DNA from: Allobosea sp. LC85 | GTDB lineage: Bacteria; Pseudomonadota; Alphaproteobacteria; Rhizobiales; Beijerinckiaceae | DNA: 64,000 bases | Reading direction: 5' to 3' | NCBI RefSeq assembly: GCF_000735605.1 | Contig: NZ_JPKG01000017.1 | Coordinates: 1 to 64,000, forward strand | Shown: in pieces, positions 33,903-43,409 of the stretch | Layout of the letters: every line of letters begins with the position of its first letter | Position numbering within the stretch: position 1 is the first letter of the stretch | Program-made: the position numbers and the translations under genes | Notes under the pieces: model-generated | Seen by the model: only the letters and a program-made list of their open reading frames with translations | What the model was told of the DNA's origin: nothing | The model's database searches: none

Positions 33903-36020
33903 TCAGCGATCGTCCCGACGCGGCTTCTTGCTCTTGAACGGCTTGCCGGCAGGCTTGCCGCGCTCACCGCCCGCAAATCCGGCGTCCGGCTTGCCATGGC
34001 CGAAGCTCTTCCCGCCATGGCTTGGCTTGCCGGAAAAGGGCTTGGCGCCGGCGAAGGGCTTGGCGCCGGCGAAAGGCTTGGCACCGGCAAAAGCCTTGCC
34101 CTTGGAGAAGGGCTTGTCCGAGGGACCGGACTTCTTGTCGAAGGGGCGTTCGCCGGGCCGCAGCACGGCGTTCTCGTCGTAAACAGGCTCGCGATCGCGC
34201 CGCGCCGGATCATAGGGCTTGCCGCCATGCGCCTTGGCCCCGAAAGGCTTGCCCTTGCCTTCGTAAGGCTTCTTCTTGCCTGCGAACGGCGCACTTGCCC
34301 TTTCATCTTCGCGCGGGGCACGCGTATGGCTTGCCTTCTCCGCAAAGGGCTTGGCCGGGCGCCGCTCGGCTTCGCCGGTCACGGGCTCGATCAGGATCTT
34401 GTCCCGGTCGGTCGCGCTCGCCAGTGACGCAAAGCGCTCCGCGACATCGGCATCGATCTCGACCTTGGTTTCCGTGTCGAAGATGCGGATGGCGCCGACC
34501 TCGTCACGGGTGATCTTGCCGCGACGGCAGAGCATCGGCAGCAGTTGGCGAGGATCGGCGCCGTCACGGCGGCCGATATTCAGGCGGAACCAAACCGTAT
34601 CGCCGCGCGGCCCGGCCTTGTGCGGCCTCTCGCCCTGCTCGCGGTCACGCTCGCGTGGGCGGGCGTAATCCTCGCTGCTGCGCACCGGCCTGCGCTCGTC
34701 GCGTCCGAAACCCGGATCACCGACCTCCTCCGCTGCCGGCAGGCGCGAACGATAGACCCTGACCAGGGCGGCCGCGATCTCCTGCGCAGAGCGACCGGCG
34801 AGAAGGGCCTCGACCATGCCGGCATCATCCTCGCTGGCCTCGCCAGTGAGCAGCGGATCCTGCAGCAGCCGCTCCTGATCGAGAGCACGGATTTCCTCCT
34901 GCGTCGGAGCGCCAGCCCAGACGGCCTCGACCTTGGCTTCGGACAGCAGCATGTCGGCCTTGCGACGCCGAGAAGGCGGCACCAGCAGCACGCTGGTGCC
35001 CTTGTTGCCCGCGCGGCCCGTCCGGCCGCTGCGGTGCTGCATGACCTCTGGATCGTTCGGCAGCTCGGCGTGAATGACCAGCGTCAGGCCCGGCAGGTCG
35101 ATGCCGCGCGCAGCCACGTCGGTCGCGACGCAGACGCGGGCGCGCCCGTCGCGCAGCGCCTGCAGCGCCGAGTTGCGCTCGCTCTGGCTGAGTTCGCCCG
35201 AGAGCGCCACGGCCGAAAAGCCGCGCTCCAGCAGGATCGCCTCGAGATGGCGGACCGCATTGCGGGTGTTGCAGAAGACCAGCGCGCAGGGCGAATCGTG
35301 GAAGCGCAGCAGATTGACGACTGCGAGCTCGGCTTCCTTCGGAAAGACCCGGATCGCGCGATACTCGATGTCGGCATGCCCGGTTGCGGAGCCGGCCACC
35401 TCGATGCGCAGAGCATCGCGCTGATAGCTCCTCGCCAGCGCGATGATGGCCTTCGGCAAGGTCGCTGAGAAGAGCAGGCTACGACGCTCCGCGGGGGTCG
35501 TCTTCAGGATGAATTCGAGATCGTCGCGGAAACCGAGATCGAGCATCTCGTCGGCCTCGTCGAGGACGACGGCTCGGAGCGCCGAGACATCGAGCCTGTG
35601 CCGCTCGATATGGTCACGCAAGCGGCCGGGCGTGCCGACGACGATATGCGCACCCTCGTCCAGCAAGGCGGCCTCGCGGCGCGGATCCATGCCACCGACA
35701 CAGGAGATCACGCGGGCACCGGCATGCTTGTAGAGCCAGGCGAGTTCGCGCTGGACCTGCAACGCCAGTTCGCGCGTCGGCGCGATGATCAGCGCCAAGG
35801 GTTGCGCGGCGCGGCCCAGGACTTCAGCGCCCTCCAGGAGGGTCTCGCCGATGGCAAGCCCATAGGCGACGGTCTTGCCTGAGCCCGTCTGCGACGAGAC
35901 CAGAAGGTCGCGTCCGGCGGCCGCTTCCTCCAGAACCGCATTCTGGACGGGCGTCGGATCATTGTAGTTGCGTTCGGCGAGCGCACGCGCGAGCGGCGGG
36001 CTCGTGGGAAGGAATGCCAT
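33903..36020 (-). CDS. DEAD-box RNA helicase with DbpA-type RNA-binding domain
   Basis: A 705-residue ATP-dependent RNA helicase. Motifs: Q (NYNDPTPVQNAVLE), I SSQTGSGKT, Ia APTRELALQ, Ib GTPGRL, II LDEADEM, III FSATL, V ATDVAARGID, VI HRSGRTGRAG. Residues about 470-560 (VWFRLNIGRRDGADPRQLLP to AERFASLA) form a DbpA-like RNA-binding domain, which in the family targets 23S rRNA. The last 150 residues are Lys/Gly/Pro-rich with three repeats of GAKPFA. Likely role: ribosome assembly or cold-shock RNA remodelling. Confidence 0.9.
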   Translation of the reverse strand: MAFLPTSPPLARALAERNYNDPTPVQNAVLEEAAAGRDLLVSSQTGSGKTVAYGLAIGETLLEGAEVLGRAAQPLALIIAPTRELALQVQRELAWLYKHAGARVISCVGGMDPRREAALLDEGAHIVVGTPGRLRDHIERHRLDVSALRAVVLDEADEMLDLGFRDDLEFILKTTPAERRSLLFSATLPKAIIALARSYQRDALRIEVAGSATGHADIEYRAIRVFPKEAELAVVNLLRFHDSPCALVFCNTRNAVRHLEAILLERGFSAVALSGELSQSERNSALQALRDGRARVCVATDVAARGIDLPGLTLVIHAELPNDPEVMQHRSGRTGRAGNKGTSVLLVPPSRRRKADMLLSEAKVEAVWAGAPTQEEIRALDQERLLQDPLLTGEASEDDAGMVEALLAGRSAQEIAAALVRVYRSRLPAAEEVGDPGFGRDERRPVRSSEDYARPRERDREQGERPHKAGPRGDTVWFRLNIGRRDGADPRQLLPMLCRRGKITRDEVGAIRIFDTETKVEIDADVAERFASLASATDRDKILIEPVTGEAERRPAKPFAEKASHTRAPREDERASAPFAGKKKPYEGKGKPFGAKAHGGKPYDPARRDREPVYDENAVLRPGERPFDKKSGPSDKPFSKGKAFAGAKPFAGAKPFAGAKPFSGKPSHGGKSFGHGKPDAGFAGGERGKPAGKPFKSKKPRRDDR
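34039..34092 (-). repeat. three tandem 18-bp units in the helicase tail
   Basis: GGCTTGGCGCCGGCGAAG and two near-copies lie end to end at 34039, 34057 and 34075. On the coding strand each gives one six-residue unit KPFAGA; the third copy has two G-to-A changes. Confidence 0.9.
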
Positions 36021-36176
36021 TGGTTAATCGGCCTTGAGTTCATGCGCGCGGCGTGATGCGGCGCGGGAGATCGTGAGGCAGGCATCGCGGCGCGTACAAC
36101 GCAGCCATAACACCATAAGCCAGTCTGTGCCGCTCTTAGAGCAGAATTCGCAGAAAGGGAATGCGGATCGCAGTGG

Positions 36177-37877
36177 TCAGGCCCGCGCCGCCGCGCCATG
36201 AATGCCAGCTGCGTCAAGCAGACGAGCAGCGGCCGCCCTCGCCTCCTCGGTGATGCTGGCACCGGCAAGCATGCGAGCGATCTCCTCGCGCCGTGTCCGA
36301 TCCTCGAGCGGCGTCACGCGCGTCACCGTGCGCGAGGCCGCGTCATTGTCCAGCGCCGACTTGGCGATCAGGAAATGCCGGCCTGCCTTGGCCGCGACCT
36401 GCGGCGCATGCGTCACCGAGATGACCTGCACCTGCCCCGCCAGGCGTGCCAGCCGCTCTCCGATCGCATCAGCCACCGCCCCCCCGACTCCGGTATCGAT
36501 TTCGTCGAAGACCAGGGTCGGCGCCGAACCGCGCTCGGCAAGCACGACCTTCAGGGCGAGCATGAAGCGCGAGAGCTCGCCCCCGGAGGCAACCTTCATC
36601 ATCGGACCTGGCCGCGTGCCGGGGTTGGTCTCGACCCAGAACTCGACGCGATCGAACCCTTCTGGCCCCCGCGCATCCTCGTCGCGATCAATATGGGTGA
36701 TGAAGCGAGCGCGCTCGAGCTTCAGCGGCGGCAGCTCCGCCCTGACCGCGTTGTCGAGACGCACCGCGGCCTCACCGCGGGCAGCAGAGAGTGCCCGCGC
36801 CTTGGCAAGATAATCGGCTTCCGCCTGAGCGAGCTCCGCTTCGAGCCGGGACAGGGAACCCTCGCTCTCATCGAGTTCGGCAAGGTCGGCACTCATCCTG
36901 GCTGCAAGATCGGCAAGCGCCTCGACCGGAACGTCGAACTTTCGGCCCGCCGCCCGCAAGGCGAACAGCCGCTCCTCGACTCGCTCCTGCTCGCGCGGAT
37001 CGTATTCCGCTGCACGCATGGCCGCCGCGAGCGCTTCGCCCGCTTCTTCCAGCGCCACGATCGCAGTATTGAGCGCTGCCATCGACGGATCGACGAGCTC
37101 CGGTGCCTGCGCTGCCCGCCGCTCCAGCCGGCGAAGCACTGCCGCAAGGGCGGGAACAGACGAGGCCTGGCCGCCGACCGCCTCATAGGCATCGGCAAGA
37201 TCGCGCGCCACCTTCTCCGCCTGCATCATGTCCTGACGTCGGCTGGCCAGCGCATCTTCCTCGCCCGGCTCCGGTGCAAGCTTGCCGAGTTCGGCCACGG
37301 CGTGGCGCAGGAAATCGGCCTCCTTGCGTGCGGCCTCGACACGGATGCGCTGGGTTTGCAGGGCCTGCCGCGCGCGCTTCAGTACATCGCTGGCCGTTGC
37401 GGTGACTTCGGCCTGTCCTTCGAGACCGGCAAAACCGTCGAGAATGGCGCGGTGCTGTGCTGCATCGGTCAGGGCCCGGTCATCATGCTGGCCGTGGATT
37501 TCGACGATGGCGCTACCGATCAGCCGCAGGATCTGGACGCTGACCGGCTGGTCATTGATGAAGGCGCGTGTCCGTCCATCGGCATACTGCACCCGCCGCA
37601 GGATCAGATCGCCGTCTGTGTCGATCTCCTGCGCCTGCGCCAGCTTGCGAGCTGGATGGGCGAGCGGCAGATCGAAGACCGCACTGACCTGACCTTGCGC
37701 CTCGCCATGGCGCACGAGCCCGCCGTCGCCGCGCCCACCGAGCGCCAGAGCAAAGCCGTCGAGCAGGATCGACTTCCCGGCGCCGGTCTCACCAGTCAGC
37801 ACGCTCAACCCGGCGCCGAACGCCAGATCGAGCCGGTCGATCAGGACGATGTCACGGATCGAAAGCTGCGCCAGCAT
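36177..37877 (-). CDS. recN: DNA repair protein RecN
   Basis: A 566-residue SMC-like ATPase acting in double-strand-break repair. Walker A is GETGAGKSILL at about 29-39. A long coiled coil (about 155-380) separates the half-domains; the C-terminal half has the ABC signature region VASGGELSRFMLALK, Walker B TLVFDEIDTGVGG and ISVTHAPQVAA. Length is normal. ATG 37877 is near the protein start MLAQLSIRDIVLIDRL, as expected. It follows bamD by 66 bases and ends the run started at lpxC. Confidence 0.96.
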   Translation of the reverse strand: MLAQLSIRDIVLIDRLDLAFGAGLSVLTGETGAGKSILLDGFALALGGRGDGGLVRHGEAQGQVSAVFDLPLAHPARKLAQAQEIDTDGDLILRRVQYADGRTRAFINDQPVSVQILRLIGSAIVEIHGQHDDRALTDAAQHRAILDGFAGLEGQAEVTATASDVLKRARQALQTQRIRVEAARKEADFLRHAVAELGKLAPEPGEEDALASRRQDMMQAEKVARDLADAYEAVGGQASSVPALAAVLRRLERRAAQAPELVDPSMAALNTAIVALEEAGEALAAAMRAAEYDPREQERVEERLFALRAAGRKFDVPVEALADLAARMSADLAELDESEGSLSRLEAELAQAEADYLAKARALSAARGEAAVRLDNAVRAELPPLKLERARFITHIDRDEDARGPEGFDRVEFWVETNPGTRPGPMMKVASGGELSRFMLALKVVLAERGSAPTLVFDEIDTGVGGAVADAIGERLARLAGQVQVISVTHAPQVAAKAGRHFLIAKSALDNDAASRTVTRVTPLEDRTRREEIARMLAGASITEEARAAAARLLDAAGIHGAAARA

Positions 37878-37943
37878 GACGCTCAGCGAGTGATTGAAGG
37901 GAGTGGCATGCGGTCCGTCACCCGCCCATGCACCTGCCCGGCC

Positions 37944-38855
37944 TCAGCGAACGAGGCCGACGACCGAACGGGTGAAGCCGTTGAACAACCGGCTGATATA
38001 GGAGCCGCGATCCTCGCGGGGCTCGAGGCCGCCGCTCTGAAGGAGGGTATAGGCGTCCTTGTACCAGGGGCTGTCGGGGAAGTTATGCCCGAGCACGGCA
38101 GCGGCAGTCTGCGCCTCATTGGTGATGCCCATCGCCATATAGGCCTCGGTCAGGCGCATCAACGCCTCCTCGACATGGCGAGTGGTCTGATATTTGGTGA
38201 TGACGTCGCGGAAGCGGTTCACGGCACCGGTATAATTGCGCTTCTCGAGATAGTAGCGGCCGACATTCATCTCCTTGCCCGCGAGCTGATCGCGCGCAAC
38301 CAGCATCTTCTCGCGGGTGTCGATCACATATTCGGACTTCGGATAGCGATCGAGCAGTTCCTGCATCGCGGCAAGCGCGCGCTCGGTCCGTTCCTGGTCG
38401 CGCGTCGCGTCCGGGATCTGATTATAATAGGACATCGCCAGGATGTACTGCGCGTAGGCGGCATCCGGACTGGCCGGATTCTGCGCCAGGAAGCGCTTGG
38501 ACGCCGTGATCGCGTCCTCGTACTTCGCCGCCTGAAAATTCGTATAGGCGACCATGATCAGGCCCTTCTTCGCATAGGGCGAGAATGGCGCCTGCTTGTC
38601 GATCTCCTCGAACTTCTTGACGGCGCCTTCGCTGTCGCCGTTCTGAGAGCGAGCCAGCCCCTCGTTATAGAGCTTATCGGCCGGCACATCCGCGACGATT
38701 TCCGGCTTGTAGACCTCGGGCCTGTCGAACGGATTGAGCGACGACATCGTATCGCAGCCGCCGAGCAGCAAGGCGGCGCCGAGCGCGAGGGCAACGCCCA
38801 TCCGCATCGGTCGGGCGCTTTGGGAAGTCGGGTTGTTCAGCCGCATGACGCTCAC
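37944..38855 (-). CDS. bamD: outer membrane assembly lipoprotein BamD
   Basis: A 303-residue lipoprotein of the BAM complex that inserts beta-barrel proteins. Lipobox LLLGGC puts the lipidated cysteine at C34. Residues about 60-270 form TPR-like repeats (YNEGLARSQNGDSEGAVKKF, YAKKGLIMVAYTNF, DAAYAQYILAMSYYNQ). GTG 38855 has GAGG nine bases ahead; ATG 38846, three codons in, is an alternative. Downstream of lpxC, so lipid A and barrel assembly are adjacent. Confidence 0.94.
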   Translation of the reverse strand: MSVMRLNNPTSQSARPMRMGVALALGAALLLGGCDTMSSLNPFDRPEVYKPEIVADVPADKLYNEGLARSQNGDSEGAVKKFEEIDKQAPFSPYAKKGLIMVAYTNFQAAKYEDAITASKRFLAQNPASPDAAYAQYILAMSYYNQIPDATRDQERTERALAAMQELLDRYPKSEYVIDTREKMLVARDQLAGKEMNVGRYYLEKRNYTGAVNRFRDVITKYQTTRHVEEALMRLTEAYMAMGITNEAQTAAAVLGHNFPDSPWYKDAYTLLQSGGLEPREDRGSYISRLFNGFTRSVVGLVR

Positions 38856-39020
38856 GTCGTCCGTCCTCTTTCGCTCGTCACCGCAAGATGGCGAAGGATG
38901 CCTTTACCTCAGACGCAGCGCTCACGCTACCGTCGAAAGGCAGGTTACGAACATGCGAGGCCATGCTGCATTCGACAAAAACCGGGCGAATGCAAGGCGC
39001 GCGCTAAACTGTTCGGCTGC

Positions 39021-39965
39021 TCAGTGCAGATCGGGCGCGAAAGCCGCCGGAGCCGCAGCGGCCATCTGCGCGGCACGATGCGCGTAAACCGGTTCGGCCT
39101 CGACGATCGCGTAATTCGCGCGATCCGCAAACAAGGCTTCCAGAACGGTCACGTTCATGCGGTGACCACCGCAATAGGAGCGAAACTCGCCGAGGATCGG
39201 ATAGCCGGCCAGCGCAAGATCGCCGACCGCGTCGAGCACCTTGTGGCGCACGAACTCGTCCGCGTAGCGCAGGCCTTCAGGGTTGACCACCTTGTCGTCG
39301 CCGATCGCGACGGTGTTGTCGAGCGAGGCGCCGAGCGCGAAGCCCGCCTTCCAGAGCTGCTCGACTTCGCGCATGAAACCGAAGGTGCGGGCACGCGAAA
39401 TCTCGCGGGCATAGGCGACCGGCTCGAGGTCGAAGATCTTGCGCTGACGGCCGATCGCCGGGGTGTCGAAATCGATCTCGACATCGAGGCGGAAGCCGCT
39501 GTCGAACGGCGCAAGCTCGGCGAAGCCGCGGCCCTTCTCGACACGCACAGGCTGCAGGATCTTGAGATAACGGCGGTTCGCGCCAAGCGTGACGACGCCT
39601 GCATCTTCGATCGCTGCGACGAACTCCGCAGCGCTGCCGTCCATGATCGGCATCTCGGGGCCGTCGATCTCGATCAGGACGTTGTCGAGTCCAAGGCCGG
39701 CGCAAGCCGACATCAGGTGCTCGATGGTCGCGACGGATGCGGCACCACGATCGCCGATCACGGTGCAGAGCTCAGCGGCACTCACCTTGTTGTAGCGGGC
39801 ATGGATAAGGTGCGAAGGGCCGCCCTCGGACTCCTTGCGGAGGAAGACGATGCCGGAATTCGCGCTGGAAGGCTTGAGGCAGATTCCGGCGGGAGCTCCG
39901 GAATGAACACCGATTCCCTTCAAGGACACGGGAGCGCGGAGTGTGGTCTGCCGATCAAAATTCAT
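39021..39965 (-). CDS. lpxC: UDP-3-O-acyl-N-acetylglucosamine deacetylase
   Basis: A 314-residue zinc deacetylase, the committed step of lipid A synthesis. GVHSGAPAGICLKP, ATIEHLMSACAGLGLDN (zinc histidine), MDGSAAEFV and the second metal/catalytic block FVRHKVLDAVGDLAL plus GGHRMN are present. ATG 39965 (MNFDRQTTLR) is chosen; a TTG four codons upstream is less likely. It lies about 310 bases after ftsZ with a strong terminator between, so it probably has its own promoter. Confidence 0.97.
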   Translation of the reverse strand: MNFDRQTTLRAPVSLKGIGVHSGAPAGICLKPSSANSGIVFLRKESEGGPSHLIHARYNKVSAAELCTVIGDRGAASVATIEHLMSACAGLGLDNVLIEIDGPEMPIMDGSAAEFVAAIEDAGVVTLGANRRYLKILQPVRVEKGRGFAELAPFDSGFRLDVEIDFDTPAIGRQRKIFDLEPVAYAREISRARTFGFMREVEQLWKAGFALGASLDNTVAIGDDKVVNPEGLRYADEFVRHKVLDAVGDLALAGYPILGEFRSYCGGHRMNVTVLEALFADRANYAIVEAEPVYAHRAAQMAAAAPAAFAPDLH

Positions 39966-40212
39966 TCCGGTATCCAATCTCGAACGCTAACGATCTCGGC
40001 TGCACAACGCTACGGGCTGCCTGATGGTCGTTTGCGGTCCTTCAGTTGGGCGGCGCCTGGCGGTTGCCGGTGCCGTCATCCCCCTTTGGGGCAAGCGCAA
40101 CATACGCCTTAGGTGGATGCCGACAAAATCACGCTTTCTTTCGCTCTGTAACAAGCCAACTCAATCAGAGAAAAATAACCATCCCATTGAAGTATATGGT
40201 TTTTCAAACGTA

Positions 40213-40250
40213 AACAGAGCCCGGAGCGAGGGTTCGCTCCGGGCTCTGTT
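40213..40250 (-). terminator. intrinsic terminator of ftsZ
   Basis: A perfect 17-bp stem, 40213-40229 against 40234-40250, with a four-base loop, 27 bases beyond the ftsZ stop. On the minus strand it runs into TTTACGTTT. It is the strongest hairpin in the cluster. Confidence 0.88.
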
Positions 40251-40277
40251 ACAACGCTGTCGCAGTCGCTGTGGCGC

Positions 40278-41978
40278 TCAGTTCGCCTGGCGGCGCAGGA
40301 AGGCGGGAATCTCCAGCTGATCCTCTTCGCTGTTGCGATTCGGCGCTGCACGGCCAAGCTGGTCGAGCTGGCCCTGGGCCGGGCGCGAGGCCGGCGGAGC
40401 CGGACGGCGCATATACTCGGCATGGGCTGCGCTGGGTGCCGGAGCGGCAGGCTGCATCGGCGGAGGCGCGTGGCGCACCGGGGCCTGCGGCTGGGCCTCG
40501 TCCTCATCCTTGCGGCCGAAACCAACCGAGGCGAGGCGCTGCATCAGCGACATGCGCTTCTGGTCGGCCTGCGCCGGAGGCTGCGGCACCGACTGCGCGC
40601 CACGGCTCGCCGCGATCTGGTTCTGCGCCGGCATCGGCAGGTCCTCGATCCGCGGCATCCGGGTCGGGCGGACGACCGCACGCTCCGGGGCCGGGGCGAT
40701 GAAGCTGTCCTCGTGACGCATCACCGGCTCTTCATGCAGCATCGGCTGGCTCACGGGAGCGGCCGCGATTACCGGACGCGGCTGCACCGGCTCGATGCGG
40801 ATATCTTCCGCAACGCTCGGCTGCACCGGAGCCGCCTGGCGCACGGTCTCGACATTCACCGGCGCACGCATCTCCAGCATCGGCTCGGCATGAACCGGAG
40901 CCGCGGCCCGCGGTGCGGCGGCCGTATTGCGCAAACGTGCTTCGGCCTTCAGGCGCTCGGCAACCTGGGCGATACGGGCTTCGGTATCGTCCATTTCAGC
41001 CTGGGTGCTGATCGGCTTGTCGATGCCGGTGGCCACGACGGAGACGCGCACGACGCCCTCGAGCGATTCGTCGAACGTCGCACCGACGATGATGTTGGCT
41101 TCTGAATCGACCTCCTCGCGGATGCGGGTGGCCGCTTCGTCGACCTCATAGAGCTTCATGTCGCGCCCGCCGGTGATCGAGATCAGCAGGCCACGCGCGC
41201 CCTTCATCGAGACATCATCGAGCAGCGGATTGTTGATCGCAGCCTGGGCCGCGGTCAGCGCACGCTTCTCGCCCTGCGCTTCGCCGGTGCCCATCATCGC
41301 CTTGCCCATGCCGCGCATCACGGCGCGAACGTCGGCGAAGTCGAGGTTGATCAGGCCGGGACGGACCATCAGGTCGGTGATGCAGGCCACGCCGGAATAG
41401 AGAACCTGGTCGGCCATGCCGAAGGCATCGGCGAAGCCGGTGGTCTCGTTGGCGACGCGGAACAGGTTCTGGTTCGGGATGACGATCAGCGTATCGACCG
41501 CCTCGTTCAGCTCCGAAATGCCGGCCTCCGCCATGCGCATGCGGCGATGGCCCTCGAACTGGAACGGCTTGGTGACGACGCCGACGGTCAGTATACCCAT
41601 GTCGCGGGCGACGCGGGCAATCGCGGGGGCTGCACCGGTACCGGTGCCACCGCCCATGCCGGCGGTGATGAAGACCATGTGCGCACCGGCAAGGTGGTCA
41701 CGGATCTCGTCGATCACCTCTTCCGCCGCCGCACGCCCGACTTCCGGCTGCGAACCGGCGCCGAGGCCTTCGGTGACCTGCAGGCCCATCTGCACGATGC
41801 GCGAAGCACGCGAGAGCGCCAGAGCCTGCGCATCGGTGTTGGCGACGACGAAATCGACACCATCGAGGCCGGCTTCGATCATGTTGTTGACCGCGTTGCC
41901 GCCGGCTCCGCCGACACCGAACACGGTGATCCGGGGCTTTAGCTCCCGGATGTCAGGGGCTTGCAGATTCATCGCCAT
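40278..41978 (-). CDS. ftsZ: cell division protein FtsZ
   Basis: A 566-residue tubulin-like GTPase that forms the Z ring. GTP-binding loops [14 protein letters not shown] and the tubulin signature [10 protein letters not shown] are intact. The GTPase domain ends about 320; a long Pro/Ala-rich linker follows, as in alphaproteobacteria, then the C-terminal peptide [11 protein letters not shown] that binds FtsA. It is the last gene of the dcw run before a 17-bp-stem terminator. ATG 41978. Confidence 0.98.
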   Translation of the reverse strand: MAMNLQAPDIRELKPRITVFGVGGAGGNAVNNMIEAGLDGVDFVVANTDAQALALSRASRIVQMGLQVTEGLGAGSQPEVGRAAAEEVIDEIRDHLAGAHMVFITAGMGGGTGTGAAPAIARVARDMGILTVGVVTKPFQFEGHRRMRMAEAGISELNEAVDTLIVIPNQNLFRVANETTGFADAFGMADQVLYSGVACITDLMVRPGLINLDFADVRAVMRGMGKAMMGTGEAQGEKRALTAAQAAINNPLLDDVSMKGARGLLISITGGRDMKLYEVDEAATRIREEVDSEANIIVGATFDESLEGVVRVSVVATGIDKPISTQAEMDDTEARIAQVAERLKAEARLRNTAAAPRAAAPVHAEPMLEMRAPVNVETVRQAAPVQPSVAEDIRIEPVQPRPVIAAAPVSQPMLHEEPVMRHEDSFIAPAPERAVVRPTRMPRIEDLPMPAQNQIAASRGAQSVPQPPAQADQKRMSLMQRLASVGFGRKDEDEAQPQAPVRHAPPPMQPAAPAPSAAHAEYMRRPAPPASRPAQGQLDQLGRAAPNRNSEEDQLEIPAFLRRQAN

Positions 41979-42083
41979 GGTTGCCTCTTTCGATTTCTTG
42001 TCCGGCGCCTGGCGGGTGCCGTCCCGATTGCTACGATTTTACTCTTGGGCCGGAACGGCGCCGCGCCGCCCGGCCCGATACCC

Positions 42084-43409
42084 TTAGAAACTGTCTTTCA
42101 GCCAACGCCCGACACGCGAGAAATACCCGTCCGTCCCCGTCGCGAAGTAAGCGCCGCTCGCGCGCGGCTCGAAATGTTCGACATGCGCGACCTGCGGGTA
42201 GACCAGCAGGCCGACCGCGGTTGCAAAAGCTGGCCCCTTGCCGGCCTCGGGCAAGCCCTTGATGCCCAGCGGCCGGCCGGTGCGGACCTGGCCGCCGAGC
42301 AGCCGGCGCGCCGTCTCCGGCAGGCCGGTCAACTGGCAGGCGCCGCCTGTCAGCACGACGCGGCGGCCGGCCTGGGCCGAAAAGCCGGCGGCGTTGAGCC
42401 TGTCGCGCACGAGTTCGAGGATTTCCTCGACCCGCGGCTTGATGATGCGGATCAGATGCGATTTCGCGAGATGGTTCGGGGTGTCGCGCTCGTCATCGTC
42501 GACCTGCGGCACCGAGATCATGTCGCGCTCGTCCGAAGCGCTGGAGATCGCCGATCCGTGCAGCGTCTTCAGCCGCTCGGCGGCCGAGACGCGCGTCGAC
42601 AACCCGCGCGCCACGTCCATGGTGATGTGATTGCCACCCACCGCAATGGCGTCGGCATGGACCAGATGGCCGCCCGAGAAAACGCCGAGGCTGGTGGTGC
42701 CGCCGCCCATGTCGACGACGACGACGCCCATTTCGGCCTCGTCATCGACGAGAACGGAGAGACCCGAAGCATAGGGAGACGCGACGACCGCCTCGACCTC
42801 GAGATGGCAGCGCTCGACCGCCAGCATGACGTTGCGGGCAGCGGCCGCCTCGCTGGCGACGACATGCATGTCGACCGAGAGCTTGCCGCCGACGAGGCCA
42901 CGCGGATCGAGCACGCCCGGCACGCCATCGAGCGCGTACCCGGTGGGCAATGCGTGCATCACCGCCTTGCCGGGCTTGATCGCATGCGTCGCGGCGACCG
43001 CGAGTACCCGCTTCACATCGGAATCGCTGACGGAGCCGCTGCGCAGGTCGACGCTGGCGGCATAATGCTGCGAGCCGATGCGCCCGCCCGTCAGGTTGAC
43101 GATGACGGACTGGACCTCGACCTTGGCCATGCGCTCGGCCGCATCGACCGCGGCCCGGATCGCGCGCTCGGCGTTTTCGAGATCGATGATGGCGCCGCCC
43201 TTCACGCCGAGGGAGCGCTGATGGCCAATGCCGATGATGCGCGCGACATGGGTGCGCCCGCGCAACCGCTCGTTCGCCTCCGCCGGATTCAGCTCGGCGA
43301 TCAGGCAGACCACCTTGCTGGTGCCGACGTCCAGAATCGACAAGGTCGCGCTCTTGCGCGACGAAAGCGGACGCATCCGAGGTGTCAGGCCCTGAGAGGT
43401 GAAGTTCAC
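42084..43409 (-). CDS. ftsA: cell division protein FtsA
   Basis: A 441-residue actin-like ATPase that tethers FtsZ filaments to the membrane. SILDVGTSKVVCLIAEL is the phosphate-1 loop, VVVDMGGGTTSLGVFSGG the phosphate-2 loop, and VLTGGACQLTGL the adenosine motif. The C-terminal helix RVGRWLKDSF is the amphipathic membrane anchor. The start is GTG 43409, overlapping the ftsQ stop as GTGA. Confidence 0.97.
   Translation of the reverse strand: MNFTSQGLTPRMRPLSSRKSATLSILDVGTSKVVCLIAELNPAEANERLRGRTHVARIIGIGHQRSLGVKGGAIIDLENAERAIRAAVDAAERMAKVEVQSVIVNLTGGRIGSQHYAASVDLRSGSVSDSDVKRVLAVAATHAIKPGKAVMHALPTGYALDGVPGVLDPRGLVGGKLSVDMHVVASEAAAARNVMLAVERCHLEVEAVVASPYASGLSVLVDDEAEMGVVVVDMGGGTTSLGVFSGGHLVHADAIAVGGNHITMDVARGLSTRVSAAERLKTLHGSAISSASDERDMISVPQVDDDERDTPNHLAKSHLIRIIKPRVEEILELVRDRLNAAGFSAQAGRRVVLTGGACQLTGLPETARRLLGGQVRTGRPLGIKGLPEAGKGPAFATAVGLLVYPQVAHVEHFEPRASGAYFATGTDGYFSRVGRWLKDSF

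Noticed and set aside
36198..40112. A 1304-codon open frame on the plus strand across recN, bamD and lpxC
   Set aside because: It is antisense to three well-supported genes; its composition (His/Arg/Gln-rich, no domains) is that of a GC-rich shadow frame.
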